In this document: positions 54,450 through 64,000 of the stretch, piece by piece | Position numbering within the stretch: the first letter of the stretch is position 1 | Layout of the letters: every line of letters begins with the position of its first letter | NCBI GenBank assembly: GCA_014218235.1 | Contig: CM024759.1 | Location: forward strand, 73,572,042 to 73,636,041 | Length of the DNA: 64,000 nt | Direction of reading: 5' to 3' | Source of the DNA: Colocasia esculenta | Taxonomy: Eukaryota; Streptophyta; Magnoliopsida; Alismatales; Araceae | Notes under the pieces: generated by a model | What the model was told of the DNA's origin: nothing | What the model saw: only the letters and a program-made list of their open reading frames with translations | Database searches by the model: none | Made by a program: the position numbers and the translations under genes

Positions 54450-55178
54450 TATATAGTTAGATCAGTGTAAGTCTAGTGTTCGACCTAGAGTATATAACTC
54501 ATCTAATATATTTATTATTCTATTTTAAAATCATGTTAGACATCTAGACGGAAGAAATAGAGTGAGAATATTTTTTTAAAAATTTAAAATTATTTGTAAT
54601 TTATTCTTGATCTATTTCAATATCAAATAACCTATAAATATATATAACTTCGACTAGCACATTTGTTAGCCGTTTCCAACTCTATGACTCGATCAGTATA
54701 TTTGTTGTTCGACTTGTAACCTACGGCCTGGCAGGTATATTCATTGCTTATATCACCCCGAAAAAAAATGAGAGATGATCGTTATAGTAAGGGTCAGCAG
54801 TAATTCCCACATTTTTATTATGAAGAACGTGATTGCTAGTAACTGACCCCATTTTTGGAGAAATGGCTCAGAATTCCTCAACAAATTTTTGTAACATGCG
54901 GGAAAGTTAATTAAGAGGGATATATGTAGAAATTTCTTTGTTAGATTCGGGTAGAAAAAAAAAGGAAAAACTAATTGGAGATACTCGGCAATAGGTAGAA
55001 TTATTTCTTGATTTCTATCAGGAAAAGACACGTCAGACAATCCCTCTTTTTGACAGACTTTACCAATCATTCTTTGGTGGACACTTTCCATCTTTTTTAC
55101 CGGTAGTTCTTCATTTCATTTCTCATTTTACCTTTCTATATAATTAATATATTTCTTACCATTAGAGAAACTAGGTCC
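54450..55178. other. AT-rich intergenic DNA, right flank of CACTA-2
   Basis: Continues the degenerate repeat seen left of CACTA-2 (CTCGATCAGTATATTTGTTG at about 54687). No gene is supported; a 112-codon minus-strand frame at 54753-55091 has no recognisable domain. Confidence 0.5.
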
Positions 55179-55186
55179 CTGTATTC

Positions 55187-55628
55187 TAGGGCTGCCAACG
55201 GATCGGAGTCGGAGTCAGAAATGACATTTTCTGCATCCATTTCTTATAAGAAAAACGGAAACGGGTCGGAAACAGAAAGTAATCGGAAACATCTGGTACG
55301 ATCAAATGGTAGATGTATGTAGCATTAGGAGTAGTGGTAAAAAAGATATCTTTGATAATAATAAACATAATCAATGCTACAAGAGAGACAACTTAATTAG
55401 ATTCTATTTACAAATTAAGGAGAAGTTAAACACTTTGTCTAAATTTTTTTAATATTAAGAAATAAGATTTTAAGAGTATATATTTTGTAAATAAATTAAA
55501 ATTTATATATTATCGGAAACGGAAACGGAAAAACGGAAAATAATCAGAAACGGAAAACAGATACGAAAAGAAAAAGATCGAAAAATCGGAAAAAAAAATC
55601 GGAAAGCGGATATCCATTGGCAGCCCTA
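55187..55628. mobile_element. hAT-type MITE, 442 bp
   Basis: TIR TAGGGCTGCCAACGGAT at the left, and its imperfect reverse complement ATCCATTGGCAGCCCTA at the right. The 8-bp target duplication CTGTATTC is perfect (55179-55186 and 55629-55636). Subterminal CGGAAAC words are repeated near both ends (about 55253-55290 and 55515-55600). There is no transposase, so it is non-autonomous. Confidence 0.93.
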
Positions 55629-55724
55629 CTGTATTCATACTTCAACTGATTTTTTTGTTTACTTTAATTGATTTCTTCCTATACTTTAATAAAGTTCTTC
55701 ATATATTTTAATTTATTCTTGGAT

Positions 55725-55881
55725 AAATTAATTAGAAGTTCCTATCAGATTTTTGACTTATTTGTTAGTCCTTAACAGAGCTGTAACTCATTACAGTTAG
55801 TGTTATCACCTGTTACAGTATACGTTAAGCCTTGTTACAGTAAAGACCTCCTTATTACAGTCAGAGACTTCTAATTAATTT
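55725..55881. mobile_element. 156-bp MITE family, copy 2 (157 bp)
   Basis: Same family as 11783-11938: left AAATTAATTAGAAGTTCCT, right AGAGACTTCTAATTAATTT, interior CTCATTACAGTTAGTGTTA. Inserted in the minisatellite. Confidence 0.75.
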
Positions 55882-57352
55882 ACTCTTTATTCTACCAAAT
55901 TTAACTTATTCTTTAACTAGCTGTTGTGTGTGTGTGGTGTGTTTTTTTTTTTAAACAACTATACTACATATATAACTACTACTTTAATACACTATAGCTA
56001 CCACATTAACAGACAACTATTTTAACTAATTTCTTCTACTACTTTAACTAGTTTTCTATTCTAATTTAACCAGTTTATATTTCTATTTTAATTGATTCTT
56101 TCACTTATTTTAATTAATTTTCTCTTCTTCTTAATAGATTTCTTCTTCTATTTTAACTAATTTCCTCACCTATTTAATACACTATAACTACTATTTAAAC
56201 AAACAATAACTATGACTTTAACAGATTCTATTTACTATTTTAACACACCATAATTACTATTTTAACAGACAACAGACATTTTAACCGATTTCCTCTTCTT
56301 TTTTATCAAGTTTCCTCTTCTTATTTAACATGTTTCATCTTCTATTTTAATTGATTTTCTTACATATTTTAATCGATTTTTTTTTGTTTACTTTAAAAAT
56401 ATTTCATCTTCTACTTTAACTGATTTTCTCATCTATTTTAATCGATTTTCTCTTTTTTTAATAGATTTTCTCTTCTATTTTAACTGATTTTCTCGTCTAC
56501 TTTAACCGGTTTTCTCTTTTTTTTAATAGATTTCCTCTTCTACTTTAACTGATTGTTTCATCTACTTTAACTGGTTTTATTTTCTTTTTAATAGATTTCA
56601 TCTTCTACTTTAACTGATTTTCTCACCTATTTAACACACTATAATTAAAACTTTAACAAACAATAAGTACAACTTCAGTAGACTATAACTACTATTTTAA
56701 CATACTATAACTACTACTTTAACAGACAACATATATTTTAATTGATTTTTTTCTTCTTTTTTATCAAGTTTTTTTTCTTTTTTAACAATTGTTTCTTCTA
56801 CTTTAATTGATTTCCTCTTCTACTTTAACCAATTTCCTCTATAATATTAACCAATATCATCATCTACATTAACTAGTATCATCGTCTACTTTAACAAGTT
56901 TCATCATCTACTTTAACTGGCCTCCTCATCTACTTTAATTAGCTTCCTTTTCTACTTAACTAATTTTCTCACATATTTTAACTGATTTTCTCTTCTACTG
57001 TAAAGTATTTTTTCTTTTACTTGAACTAGTTTCATCTTCTATTTGAACCAGTTAAAGTAGATGAAGAAATGAGTTAAAGTATGAATGCAATGACCATCCA
57101 TATCTTATCATCATGACATAAAGTGTTAGAAAAGTGATTAATAGAAATTAAGGTGTTAGCTTATAAGTAGTAGAAGAATACTGATAAGTTAAAGTGTAAG
57201 ATGATTAAAGTAGAAAAAGAAAGTGGATAAAATAAATGAAGAAATTAGTTAAAGTATGAACATAATGATCCACCAATTCTGATGATCAGAAATGCACTAA
57301 TTAATGAAAGTAAGAAAAAAACACACACACACATACACATACAACAAACGGT

Positions 57353-57893
57353 TAGAGATGTCAATGGGCCGGGCCTGGACCGGGCCTTGCTAGGCCGGCC
57401 CAGGCCCGTTTTTCTAAAAGTCGGCCCGGGCCGGCCCAGGCCTGGGGGTAGGCCCGTTATGGGTGGCCTGGGCCAGGCCTAAGAAAGTCCGTTAGGCCCC
57501 GCCCAAAAAATAATAAATATATTATTTTTATTTATATAATATTTTTTAATATATCTACTAAATTATCTATAAAAATAATATATATTTTACTTATATCTAT
57601 ATTACCCTTTAATTTATAAAAGATTATATTTTTGAGTAAATTTATTATAGACAAAATAAATATAATTCTCTTTCTAAATATAAATTTTATGTTTAATATA
57701 AATTATATTTATATTTTTCGGGCCGAACGGGCCGGGCCGGGCCTCACAAAGCCCAAGCCCGACCCTATTTTTTTCGGGTCGGGCCGGGCCGGGCCAAAAA
57801 ATTTAAACGGACTTATTTTTCTGGCCCAAGCCCAGTTAAAATCGGGCCGGGCTTCCGGGCCTCTGGGCCGGCCCGGCCCAATTGACACCCCTA
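57353..57893. mobile_element. hAT-type MITE with GGGCCGGGCC-rich ends, 541 bp
   Basis: TIR TAGAGATGTCAATGGGCCGG at the left, and reverse complement of TAGGGGTGTCAATTGGGCCG at the right. Perfect 8-bp duplication CAAACGGT (57345-57352 and 57894-57901). GGCCCGG / CCGGGCC words fill both ends; the centre is AT-rich. No transposase. Confidence 0.93.
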
Positions 57894-58030
57894 CAAACGG
57901 TTAAAGAATAAGTTAAAATATAAGAATAAATTAGTTAAAGTAGAAGAAAAAAGTGGTTAAAGTAAATGAAAAAATCAGTTAAAATATGAATGTCATAACT
58001 CTCCATTCTTGATGATCAGAAATATATTAA

Positions 58031-58489
58031 TTATATGAAAAGATAAAATAGAAATGAGAAAATAATCTATCCACAACCAGACAAAATTAGTTATCTCCTA
58101 TATATAGACCTCAAGTGCGGATCTCCAAAAATTGGGACTAAAAATTAACATGTGTAAAAAGTGCTTGCTCTATTAGGTCTAAGTATTTTTGACAGAGACC
58201 TATTAGTAGGTCCCCTCTCTAACAAGGATTTAAAATTATTTTTTCTAAAAAAAATCAAGCATCTAAATGTCACAAGGTTTGAGAGTTTCTCCCACATTAG
58301 TTCGACTTAACATCAGAGATTTTTTTTTTGGTAATGAGAAACTATGTCCCATGTGACTTAGTAGGTTCAGGGAGTGATTTTTTGTAGACCCCAAGATCAA
58401 GATCTAATACACCTAATTTACCGTATACTTATAATCCTTACTCCACTTGATCGAAAAAAATTTGAATTTACATCACTCGAGGATTAAAT
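58031..58489. other. AT-rich intergenic DNA, nothing recognised
   Basis: No ORF, repeat or terminus stands out. Confidence 0.5.
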
Positions 58490-58740
58490 GCAGACCAACT
58501 AACCCCTCCCTCCCCCCCCTCCACCGTGGTGGGAATTGTTGCCGAAAACAGCAAGGGTGGTCGGCCAGAGCCAAGCCGAGTGGGCCCCGAAGGATTGGCG
58601 GTCGCGTTGTCGTCGGCGAAGAAGATCCGACCTGCAATGAACCACCGAGACTCCTAGATTGATGAGAGAGAAGGTTGAATGCTACGAGTAGCGTACCTTT
58701 TCCGGCGGTGGTATCTCTACCTTTTATAGTGACGCGTAGG
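58490..58740 (-). repeat. LTR-like fragment, minus strand
   Basis: On the minus strand CTATAAAAGGTAGAGATACC (from about 58723) looks like a TATA box, followed by a pyrimidine-rich TTCTCTCTCATCAATC and GGTTCATTGCAGG, a layout seen in gypsy LTR/R-U5 regions. No partner LTR is in the window, so the identity is uncertain. Confidence 0.35.
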
Positions 58741-59533
58741 CTTGCGCCTTTGGGGAAGAAAGGAAGGTGACCCTTGCATGGCAGGCGAGCCTTTGCGAGG
58801 CAAGTGCGCCCATTGGGGAATCTCTGCCAGCCGGGACTCGGTGATTCCGCCGTGACAGTCACTTACCCAAATGATCGTGCACCAGCTGAGGGCCGTGACA
58901 CACGGGATTTGCCTACGTGATGAGCGGATATGACCTAGCGCCAGCTGGGAGCGACCGGATATAACGATTGGCTTAATTGGTTTTGTCAGTGGTCGGCTGT
59001 CTTCCGAGGACAAGACCTGAGCGACAGGTCCGTCGGTCCTCGTCGGTCGTCATTTCGATAATGCCGTCGGAGGGTTGGTCCGTTGTCGTCGATCAGCCAG
59101 CGGCTATCGTCGGTCAGATTCGTCGGTTAGCGACGACTGGTATCATTAGCCCCCCGAGTTCTTCTCGAGGCGTATTCTCGGCTCGAGGGGAAGCCAAGTG
59201 CCTTGCTGTCGACGTGATTAGTCAGTGGGTCCTGGAACATGAACTGGCACGCGCCGCCTTCCTGGTTTCCGTGCGTTACCTCCCGTGTCAGAGCCATTTG
59301 CGACTGACGTTTCTGTCATTATGGAGATCACGATCCACTGCCATAATGGCAGGAGCGGGTACGCCGACCGTCGTAGAACCGCCTTGATCTGCTCGCCCAT
59401 GATGATCCCTCCGGACAGCTGCGACGTTACGAATCCGGGTGAACGATTTTTGGCTGTTCGCATTCCGACACGTGGTGGAGATCGGGACCGTCCCAGGATT
59501 GCTTAACCGTCCGTTCGCTTCAGCTTCGTTTTC
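58741..59533. other. GC-rich upstream region of the Transposase_28 gene
   Basis: No gene is supported. It contains TTAGCCCCCCGAG (59148) and CGTCGG-rich DNA of the same composition as the following gene; it is probably the LTR or 5' flank of that retroelement. Confidence 0.4.
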
Positions 59534-59541
59534 CTATAAAT
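59534..59541 (+). promoter_or_regulatory. TATA box before the Transposase_28 gene
   Basis: TATAAATA (in CCTATAAATAGCTGG), about 160 bp before the ATG at 59700, in otherwise GC-rich DNA. A transcription start would be near 59565. Confidence 0.6.
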
Positions 59542-59699
59542 AGCTGGGGTCAAGGCTGGATTGGAGTACCTTTACCTCGCGTGCGTATCTTCTGGTTGTC
59601 GAGCTGTCATTTTCCCGACGTCTCGACGCGTTCCTGAGTTACCGACGACCCGACGCATTCGCGCCAGTTTCCTGTCCTTGCTTCTTTCCGAGGTAAGCG

Positions 59700-61139
59700 A
59701 TGAGTCACCCTTCTTCTTCTTCCTCTTCTGGGGCTGCCTCGTCGTCTTCCTCTTCTTCGAAGTCTAAGGATCCTTCCGTCTCGGAGACTGTTCCCGACCA
59801 TGTTTCCGACGTCCTTGAGGTGGGGTCGGCAGCGGTAGGAACCTTGGTGTCTGGCCCCGTCGAGGACTCCTTCGTCCTTGAATTAGTTCATGGGACATAT
59901 GTTCCAAAAGATCCCTCGGCCCATACCTCTGGTGCTCGTCGTCGGACCGATAATGTGGCCGACGCGCGTTGCGAGACCTCTCCTGATACTTTCAAATGGC
60001 TTCGTAAGCATCCTAGGTTAGTTCGCCCGGTCGACGCGGTTATGTTCGCCGACAGAAGTTTCAGGGCCCATTATGTCATGGACGGGGGGTTCTCGGTCTA
60101 TTCCGAGGCTGTTCGGGCAGGTCTTTGCTTCCCTTTTCACCCCTTCGTCATCTTCCTTCTTTTGGAGCTCGGGGCGGCCCCTTCCCAACTGGCCCCAAAC
60201 TCCTGGTGCGTAATCGTCGGCTTCCTGTCCATGTGCTACTCGGCGGGGGTCCCTCCGACCCTACGCCGTTTCTTCTACCTTTTCTCTATTAAGCCGTTCG
60301 GGGACTGGTTCTATTTTGCGGCAAGAAACGGTCGACAAGTTCTCGGCAGGCTACCTTCCTCACTTCATGGTTGGAAGAGGAATTTCATCTTTATCTATAG
60401 TCCCTCGGGGTGGTCGTTCTCGACCAAGTGGTCGGTCATCGATGTCCGGAACAAAGCTTTTGGATCGCCGAGGCTTACCGCATCCGAGCTTGTCGCCTCC
60501 CAGTGCCTGAAGAAGCTAGGTGGAGCCCCCCAACTTGATAGATATCTCCGAGGAGCTATTTCGGCTGATCGACGATGGCACAAAAGGTTGCCAACTCCGT
60601 AGCTGTATCTTCGGTCTGTCTATGATTCCTCGTTTGATAAGTTTTCATGTACCTGCAGCCATGGCCGACAAGAACGCTTCCGTTGCCCCCGACGCGTAGG
60701 GGCTGTCGCTTGCCGAGAAGGCCAAGACCGGGTTCATTCAGGGAGAAGAAGTGGCTTCTCGTCCCGAGAGCGTCAGCGTGAGGCTGAAACTGCGCCGCCA
60801 GTGGTCTCACCGGTCTCGGCGCCTGGTTAGAGCTCGGCCCGCCCCGTCCCGGCTCTGGAGAGAGGCCAGCGAAGCGCCCTGTACCGCCGTCGTCGTCCAC
60901 AGCACCCGCTGTCTTAGCGCCGACCCAAACTCGCTTCTCTCTTGATCCGGTCGAGTGGGGGCGCCAAGCCCTGCCACCTGAAATTAGAGCCGAAACACTC
61001 AGCCGACCTACGCGTCGGCTTATGCATGATTTCCACCACGGTTTGCTGAACCAGCTGGCCGCGTTTGATGCGTTCGCGCATCGGACCGAGGTAAAGAGAT
61101 TGTCCTGCGACAAGCGCGTCGCTGAGGCCGAGGAGCTAG
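59700..61139 (+). pseudogene. Transposase_28 (gypsy-type gag-like) gene, broken downstream
   Basis: 59700-60602 is open: a Ser-rich N-terminus (MSHPSSSSSSGAASSSS), then the domain called Transposase_28 or putative gypsy-type transposon (FPFHPFVIFLLLELGAAPSQ, SWCVIVGFLSMCYSAGVPPT, RRFFYLFSIKPFGDWFYF). These proteins are gag-like parts of poorly described plant LTR elements; the function is unknown. A probable intron follows (donor AAG/GTTGCC near 60588, acceptor CCTGCAG near 60659) and a second exon starts MADKNASVAPDA, directly hit by TAG. Coiled-coil-like residues (LMHDFHHGLLNQLAAFDAFA, KRVAEAEEL) occur in a shifted frame up to 61139, where copia sequence begins abruptly. Confidence 0.75.
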
Positions 61140-64000
61140 AAAAATTTAAATGAAGAAAATGATAAATTATCTAGCACACTAGAAAAATTCACCAATGGTA
61201 AAAACTCCCTCATATTAAAAGGTGCTAGAAGATCAGGTAAGAAGAAAAGTGGATTAGGATATACATCCCCACATAATGAAGAAACCATAGTCATCCTAAA
61301 ACATATCCAACACCAAAATTTGTACCTGAACAAGATATAACATACAAAGCTAATTTCAAATATATAGAAAAATAACTAAATTATCCTGCTGTAGTCACTG
61401 CAACAAGTTAGGACATATCATAACTACATGCCACAACAAGACATAAGAAATGGATAATAAAAGGCAAATTCAATGATACTAACCCATCAGGACCCAAAAG
61501 AATTTGGGTACCTAAAACTTGATGTTTTTATTTCAGGATATCTCTCGAGCATTCAAATGGTATTTGGATAGTGGGTGCTCAAGACACATGTGAGGAAACC
61601 ATAAGTTATTCTCTCATCTCCAAGTTGAAGAAGGAACAGTCACTTATGGAGATCATGGGAAAGGAACAGTGATAGGCAGTGGCTCTGTGAATAAAGAAGG
61701 AAAAACAATCATAGAAGATGTGTTATTAGTCAAGGGATTGAAGCACAATCTCATTAGCATCAGCCAGCTGTGTGACAGAGGCCATCAGATCAAGTTTCAG
61801 GAGTCAAAGTGCAGCATAGTAAAGGATGGAGCAGTCATCTTTGAAGCAAATAGAGAAAAGAATTTGTATGTGCTCTACCTTGAAGAACTCAAAGAGCAAA
61901 ATATTTGTCTGACAGCAAGTAAAGACAAGTCTACAGAATTATGGCACAGACGACTTGGACATTGCAGCATAGATGGCATGAGAAAACTGCTGAAGAAGAA
62001 TCTTGTGGAAGGTCTGCCTAAGGTTAGTACAAAATTGGATGGTGTATGTAAACCTTGTGCTAAGGGAAAGCACACCAAAGGCTCCTTCAAGTCAAAGACG
62101 GTGGTGACCACCTCAAAACCCTTAGAGCTCCTTCATATGGATCTATTGGGCCAATGAGGACTACCAGTCTTGGAGGAAAGAATTTTAGATTTGTCATAGT
62201 TGATGACTACTCAAGATTCACATGGGTATCATTCGTAGAGCATAAAGATGACACCTTTGAAAACTTCGTCAGCTTCAGTAAGAAAGTCAGAAAGATCAGA
62301 AGTTCAGCATTGTGTCTATCCGATCAGATCATGGTGGTGATTTCAGAATGAAAAGTTTGCTAGATTCTGTGATGATCAGGGAATGAGCATAATTTCTCAG
62401 CACCAAGAACACCACAGCAAAATGGTATCGCTGAAAGAAAGAATAGAACCCTATTAGATATGGCAAGAACTATGCTCTCAGAATATGATCTGTCAAGATA
62501 CTTCTGGGCCGAAGCAGTCAACACAGCAAGCTACATTATCAACCGAGTAATGATCAGGCCAATCTTGAAGAAAACTGTCTATGAACTATTGAAAGGGAAG
62601 AAGCCAAAGATCAGCCACTTCAGGACTTTTGAATGTCCTTGCTTCATTCACAACAATGGAAAAATGGACATTGGTAAGTTGGATGCCAAATCAGATGAAG
62701 GCATCTTTATGGGGTACATCTCTAAACCCAAAGGCTATAGAGTATTTAACAAACGTATTTTATTGATTGAACAGTCTTGTACATGTTATTTTTGATGAAA
62801 CTAACCCTTCCTTGAGAAGGAAGTAGATAGTGACAATGATGATGCAGATGAACTGTCCAAGAAACTAAAAGATACATCAATTGAGGACAAGGATGATCCA
62901 CCTCTGGAAGAATTGCAACAAGGAGAAGTTACTCATGAAAATCTTCCAAAAGAATGGAGATACAAGAAAGATCACCCACTTGAGAACATTATTGGTGATC
63001 CATCCGTAGGGGTAAGAACAAGAGGTAATGTTATCCCTTGCGATTACTTAGCTTTTGTATCTCAAATAGAGCCTAGGACAGTCAATGAAGCTCTTATTGA
63101 TGAATCTTGGATAATAGCCATGCAAGATGAATTGAATCAATTCAAGAGAAACAAGTATGGTCACTTGTTCCTAGACCATCAGATCATCCAGTCATTGGCA
63201 CCAAATGGGTGTTCAGAAATAAATTGATGAAACTGGTGTAATCTTAAGAAACAAGGCCAGATTGGTAGCTCAAGGCTATTCTCAAGAAGAAGGCATAGAT
63301 TTCGATGAAACCTATGCACCTGTAGCTAGACTTTAGGCTATTAGGATATTACTAGCATATGCATCAGCTTTAAACTTGACATTATTTCAAATGGATGTTA
63401 AATCCTCTTTCTTAAATGGTTTCATAAAAGAGGAAGTTTATGTGGAACAACCTCTGGGTTTTGATGACACAGAATTTTCAAACTTCATGAGGCATTATAT
63501 GGTTTAAAACAGGCACCTAGAGCCTGGTATGAAAGGCTTAGCTCTTTTCTTTTAAACCATGGTTTCAGTAGAGGTCAAGTAGATAGTACTCTTTTCATAA
63601 AGTCAAAGGTCAAACACATTCTATTAGTCCAAATTTATGTAGATGATATTATCTTTGGGTCTACTGATGAATCCCTTTGCAAGTACTTTGAAAAGTTGAT
63701 GCAGGAAGAATTTGAAATGAGCATGATGGGAGAACTTAATTACTTCCTTGGACTACAAATCAAACAAGAAAAGGAAGGAACTCACATCTGTCAAGCAAAG
63801 TACATAAAAGAACTCTTAAAGAAATTTGGATTCGAAAATACCAAGCCACTGTCAACACCGATGAGCACATCAACAAGGATGGACAGTGACAAAGATGGTA
63901 AGAAAGTAGATCAAAAGATCTATAGAGGTATGATTGGTTCACTACTTTACTTAACAGCTAGTAGACCAGATATACTATTTAGTGTATGCATGTGTGCTAG
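61140..64000 (+). pseudogene. SIRE-like Ty1/copia gag-pol, degenerate, right end off-window
   Basis: Starts inside gag without an LTR. gag remnant 61150-61330 (FTNGKNSLILKG, KKSGLGYTSP); zinc knuckle SHCNKLGHIITTCHNK at about 61393; KRIWVPK; protease WYLDSGCSRHM (61561) followed by a TGA; 61669-62157 GAG_pre-integrase (LWHRRLGHCSIDGMRKLLKK, CKPCAKGKHTKGSF); integrase core from 62154 (FVIVDDYSRFTWVSFVEHKD) through several frameshifts; 62460-62795 with MARTMLSEYDLSRYFWAEAV; RT from about 63230 (DVKSSFLNGFIKEEVYVEQP; active site IYVDDIIFGST near 63640; ELNYFLGLQI). At least six stops or shifts. Motif wording fits the SIRE/Maximus lineage. It continues beyond 64000, so RNase H and the 3' LTR are not seen. 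Confidence 0.9.

Larger units (their letters stand above)
55637..58030. repeat. AT-rich ~20-24-bp minisatellite in inverted arrangement
   Basis: Left part (55637-57055): dozens of degenerate TTTAACTGATTTTCTCTTCT and CTACTTTAAC words. Right part (57040-58030): the reverse complement (AGTTAAAGTAGAAGAAAA), in about three longer repeats marked AGTTAAARTATGAA. The two sides can pair, and their ends match (ATTCATACTTCAACTGAT / ATCAGTTAAAATATGAAT). A MITE (55725-55881) and a hAT MITE (57353-57893) are inserted in it. There is no coding capacity. Confidence 0.75.

Noticed and set aside
54753..55091. 112-residue minus-strand reading frame
   Set aside because: No recognisable motif; AT-rich DNA yields such frames by chance.

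Overview
The window is nuclear DNA of a flowering plant with a transposon-rich genome. Everything recognisable belongs to plant mobile-element families: CACTA (En/Spm) transposons with TNP2/DUF4216 and Transposase_24 genes, a Tat-clade and a Tekay/Del-like Ty3/gypsy retrotransposon, a SIRE-like Ty1/copia remnant, a Transposase_28 gag-like gene, two hAT-type MITEs and smaller repeats. I see no ordinary host gene, rRNA or tRNA gene. The species cannot be told from the sequence.

Layout. (1) 1-10626: most of a CACTA element (CACTA-1) on the minus strand; its terminal inverted repeat is at 10614-10626 and its other end is off the left edge. From right to left it holds subterminal repeats, GC-rich and C-rich minisatellites, a conserved fold-back leader, a spliced TNP2-DUF4216 transposase gene that is open throughout, a many-exon Transposase_24 gene, and a ~182-bp tandem array. 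(2) 10627-12728: a truncated poly-A-ended retrosequence, a 156-bp MITE and AT-rich repeats. (3) 12729-54449: a second CACTA element (CACTA-2), 41.7 kb, flanked by the 3-bp duplication TAT. Its TNP2 gene is split by a Tat-clade retrotransposon (19704-50177, duplication GGTGT). That retrotransposon is itself split by a Tekay/Del-type chromovirus (33284-43139, duplication AATTG). The result is a three-level nest in which every level still shows its target-site duplication. (4) 54450-58440: an AT-rich minisatellite forming a large inverted structure, hit by two hAT MITEs (8-bp duplications CTGTATTC and CAAACGGT) and a second copy of the 156-bp MITE. (5) 58490-61139: an LTR-like minus-strand fragment and a Transposase_28 gag-like gene with a TATA box. 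(6) 61140-64000: a decayed SIRE-like copia element running off the right edge.

The most interesting object is the Tat retrotransposon. On its minus strand it encodes gag, protease plus G-patch, reverse transcriptase, two RNase H domains and integrase. On the opposite strand, between integrase and the 3' LTR, it carries two spliced plant-mobile-domain (PMD) genes with pyrimidine-rich leaders. A family of ~30-bp CG-rich palindromes (AATCGCG...CGCGATT) lies in its LTRs, before each PMD start, in a PMD intron and in the gag leader, and I found it nowhere else in the window. The second notable signal is a ~470-bp fold-back block just before the TNP2 start in both CACTA elements; it is clearly better conserved between them than the transposase coding sequence.

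Most retroelement genes here are broken by frameshifts and stops. The two chromovirus LTRs differ by about as many single-base indels as substitutions, so some breaks may be assembly errors rather than biology.
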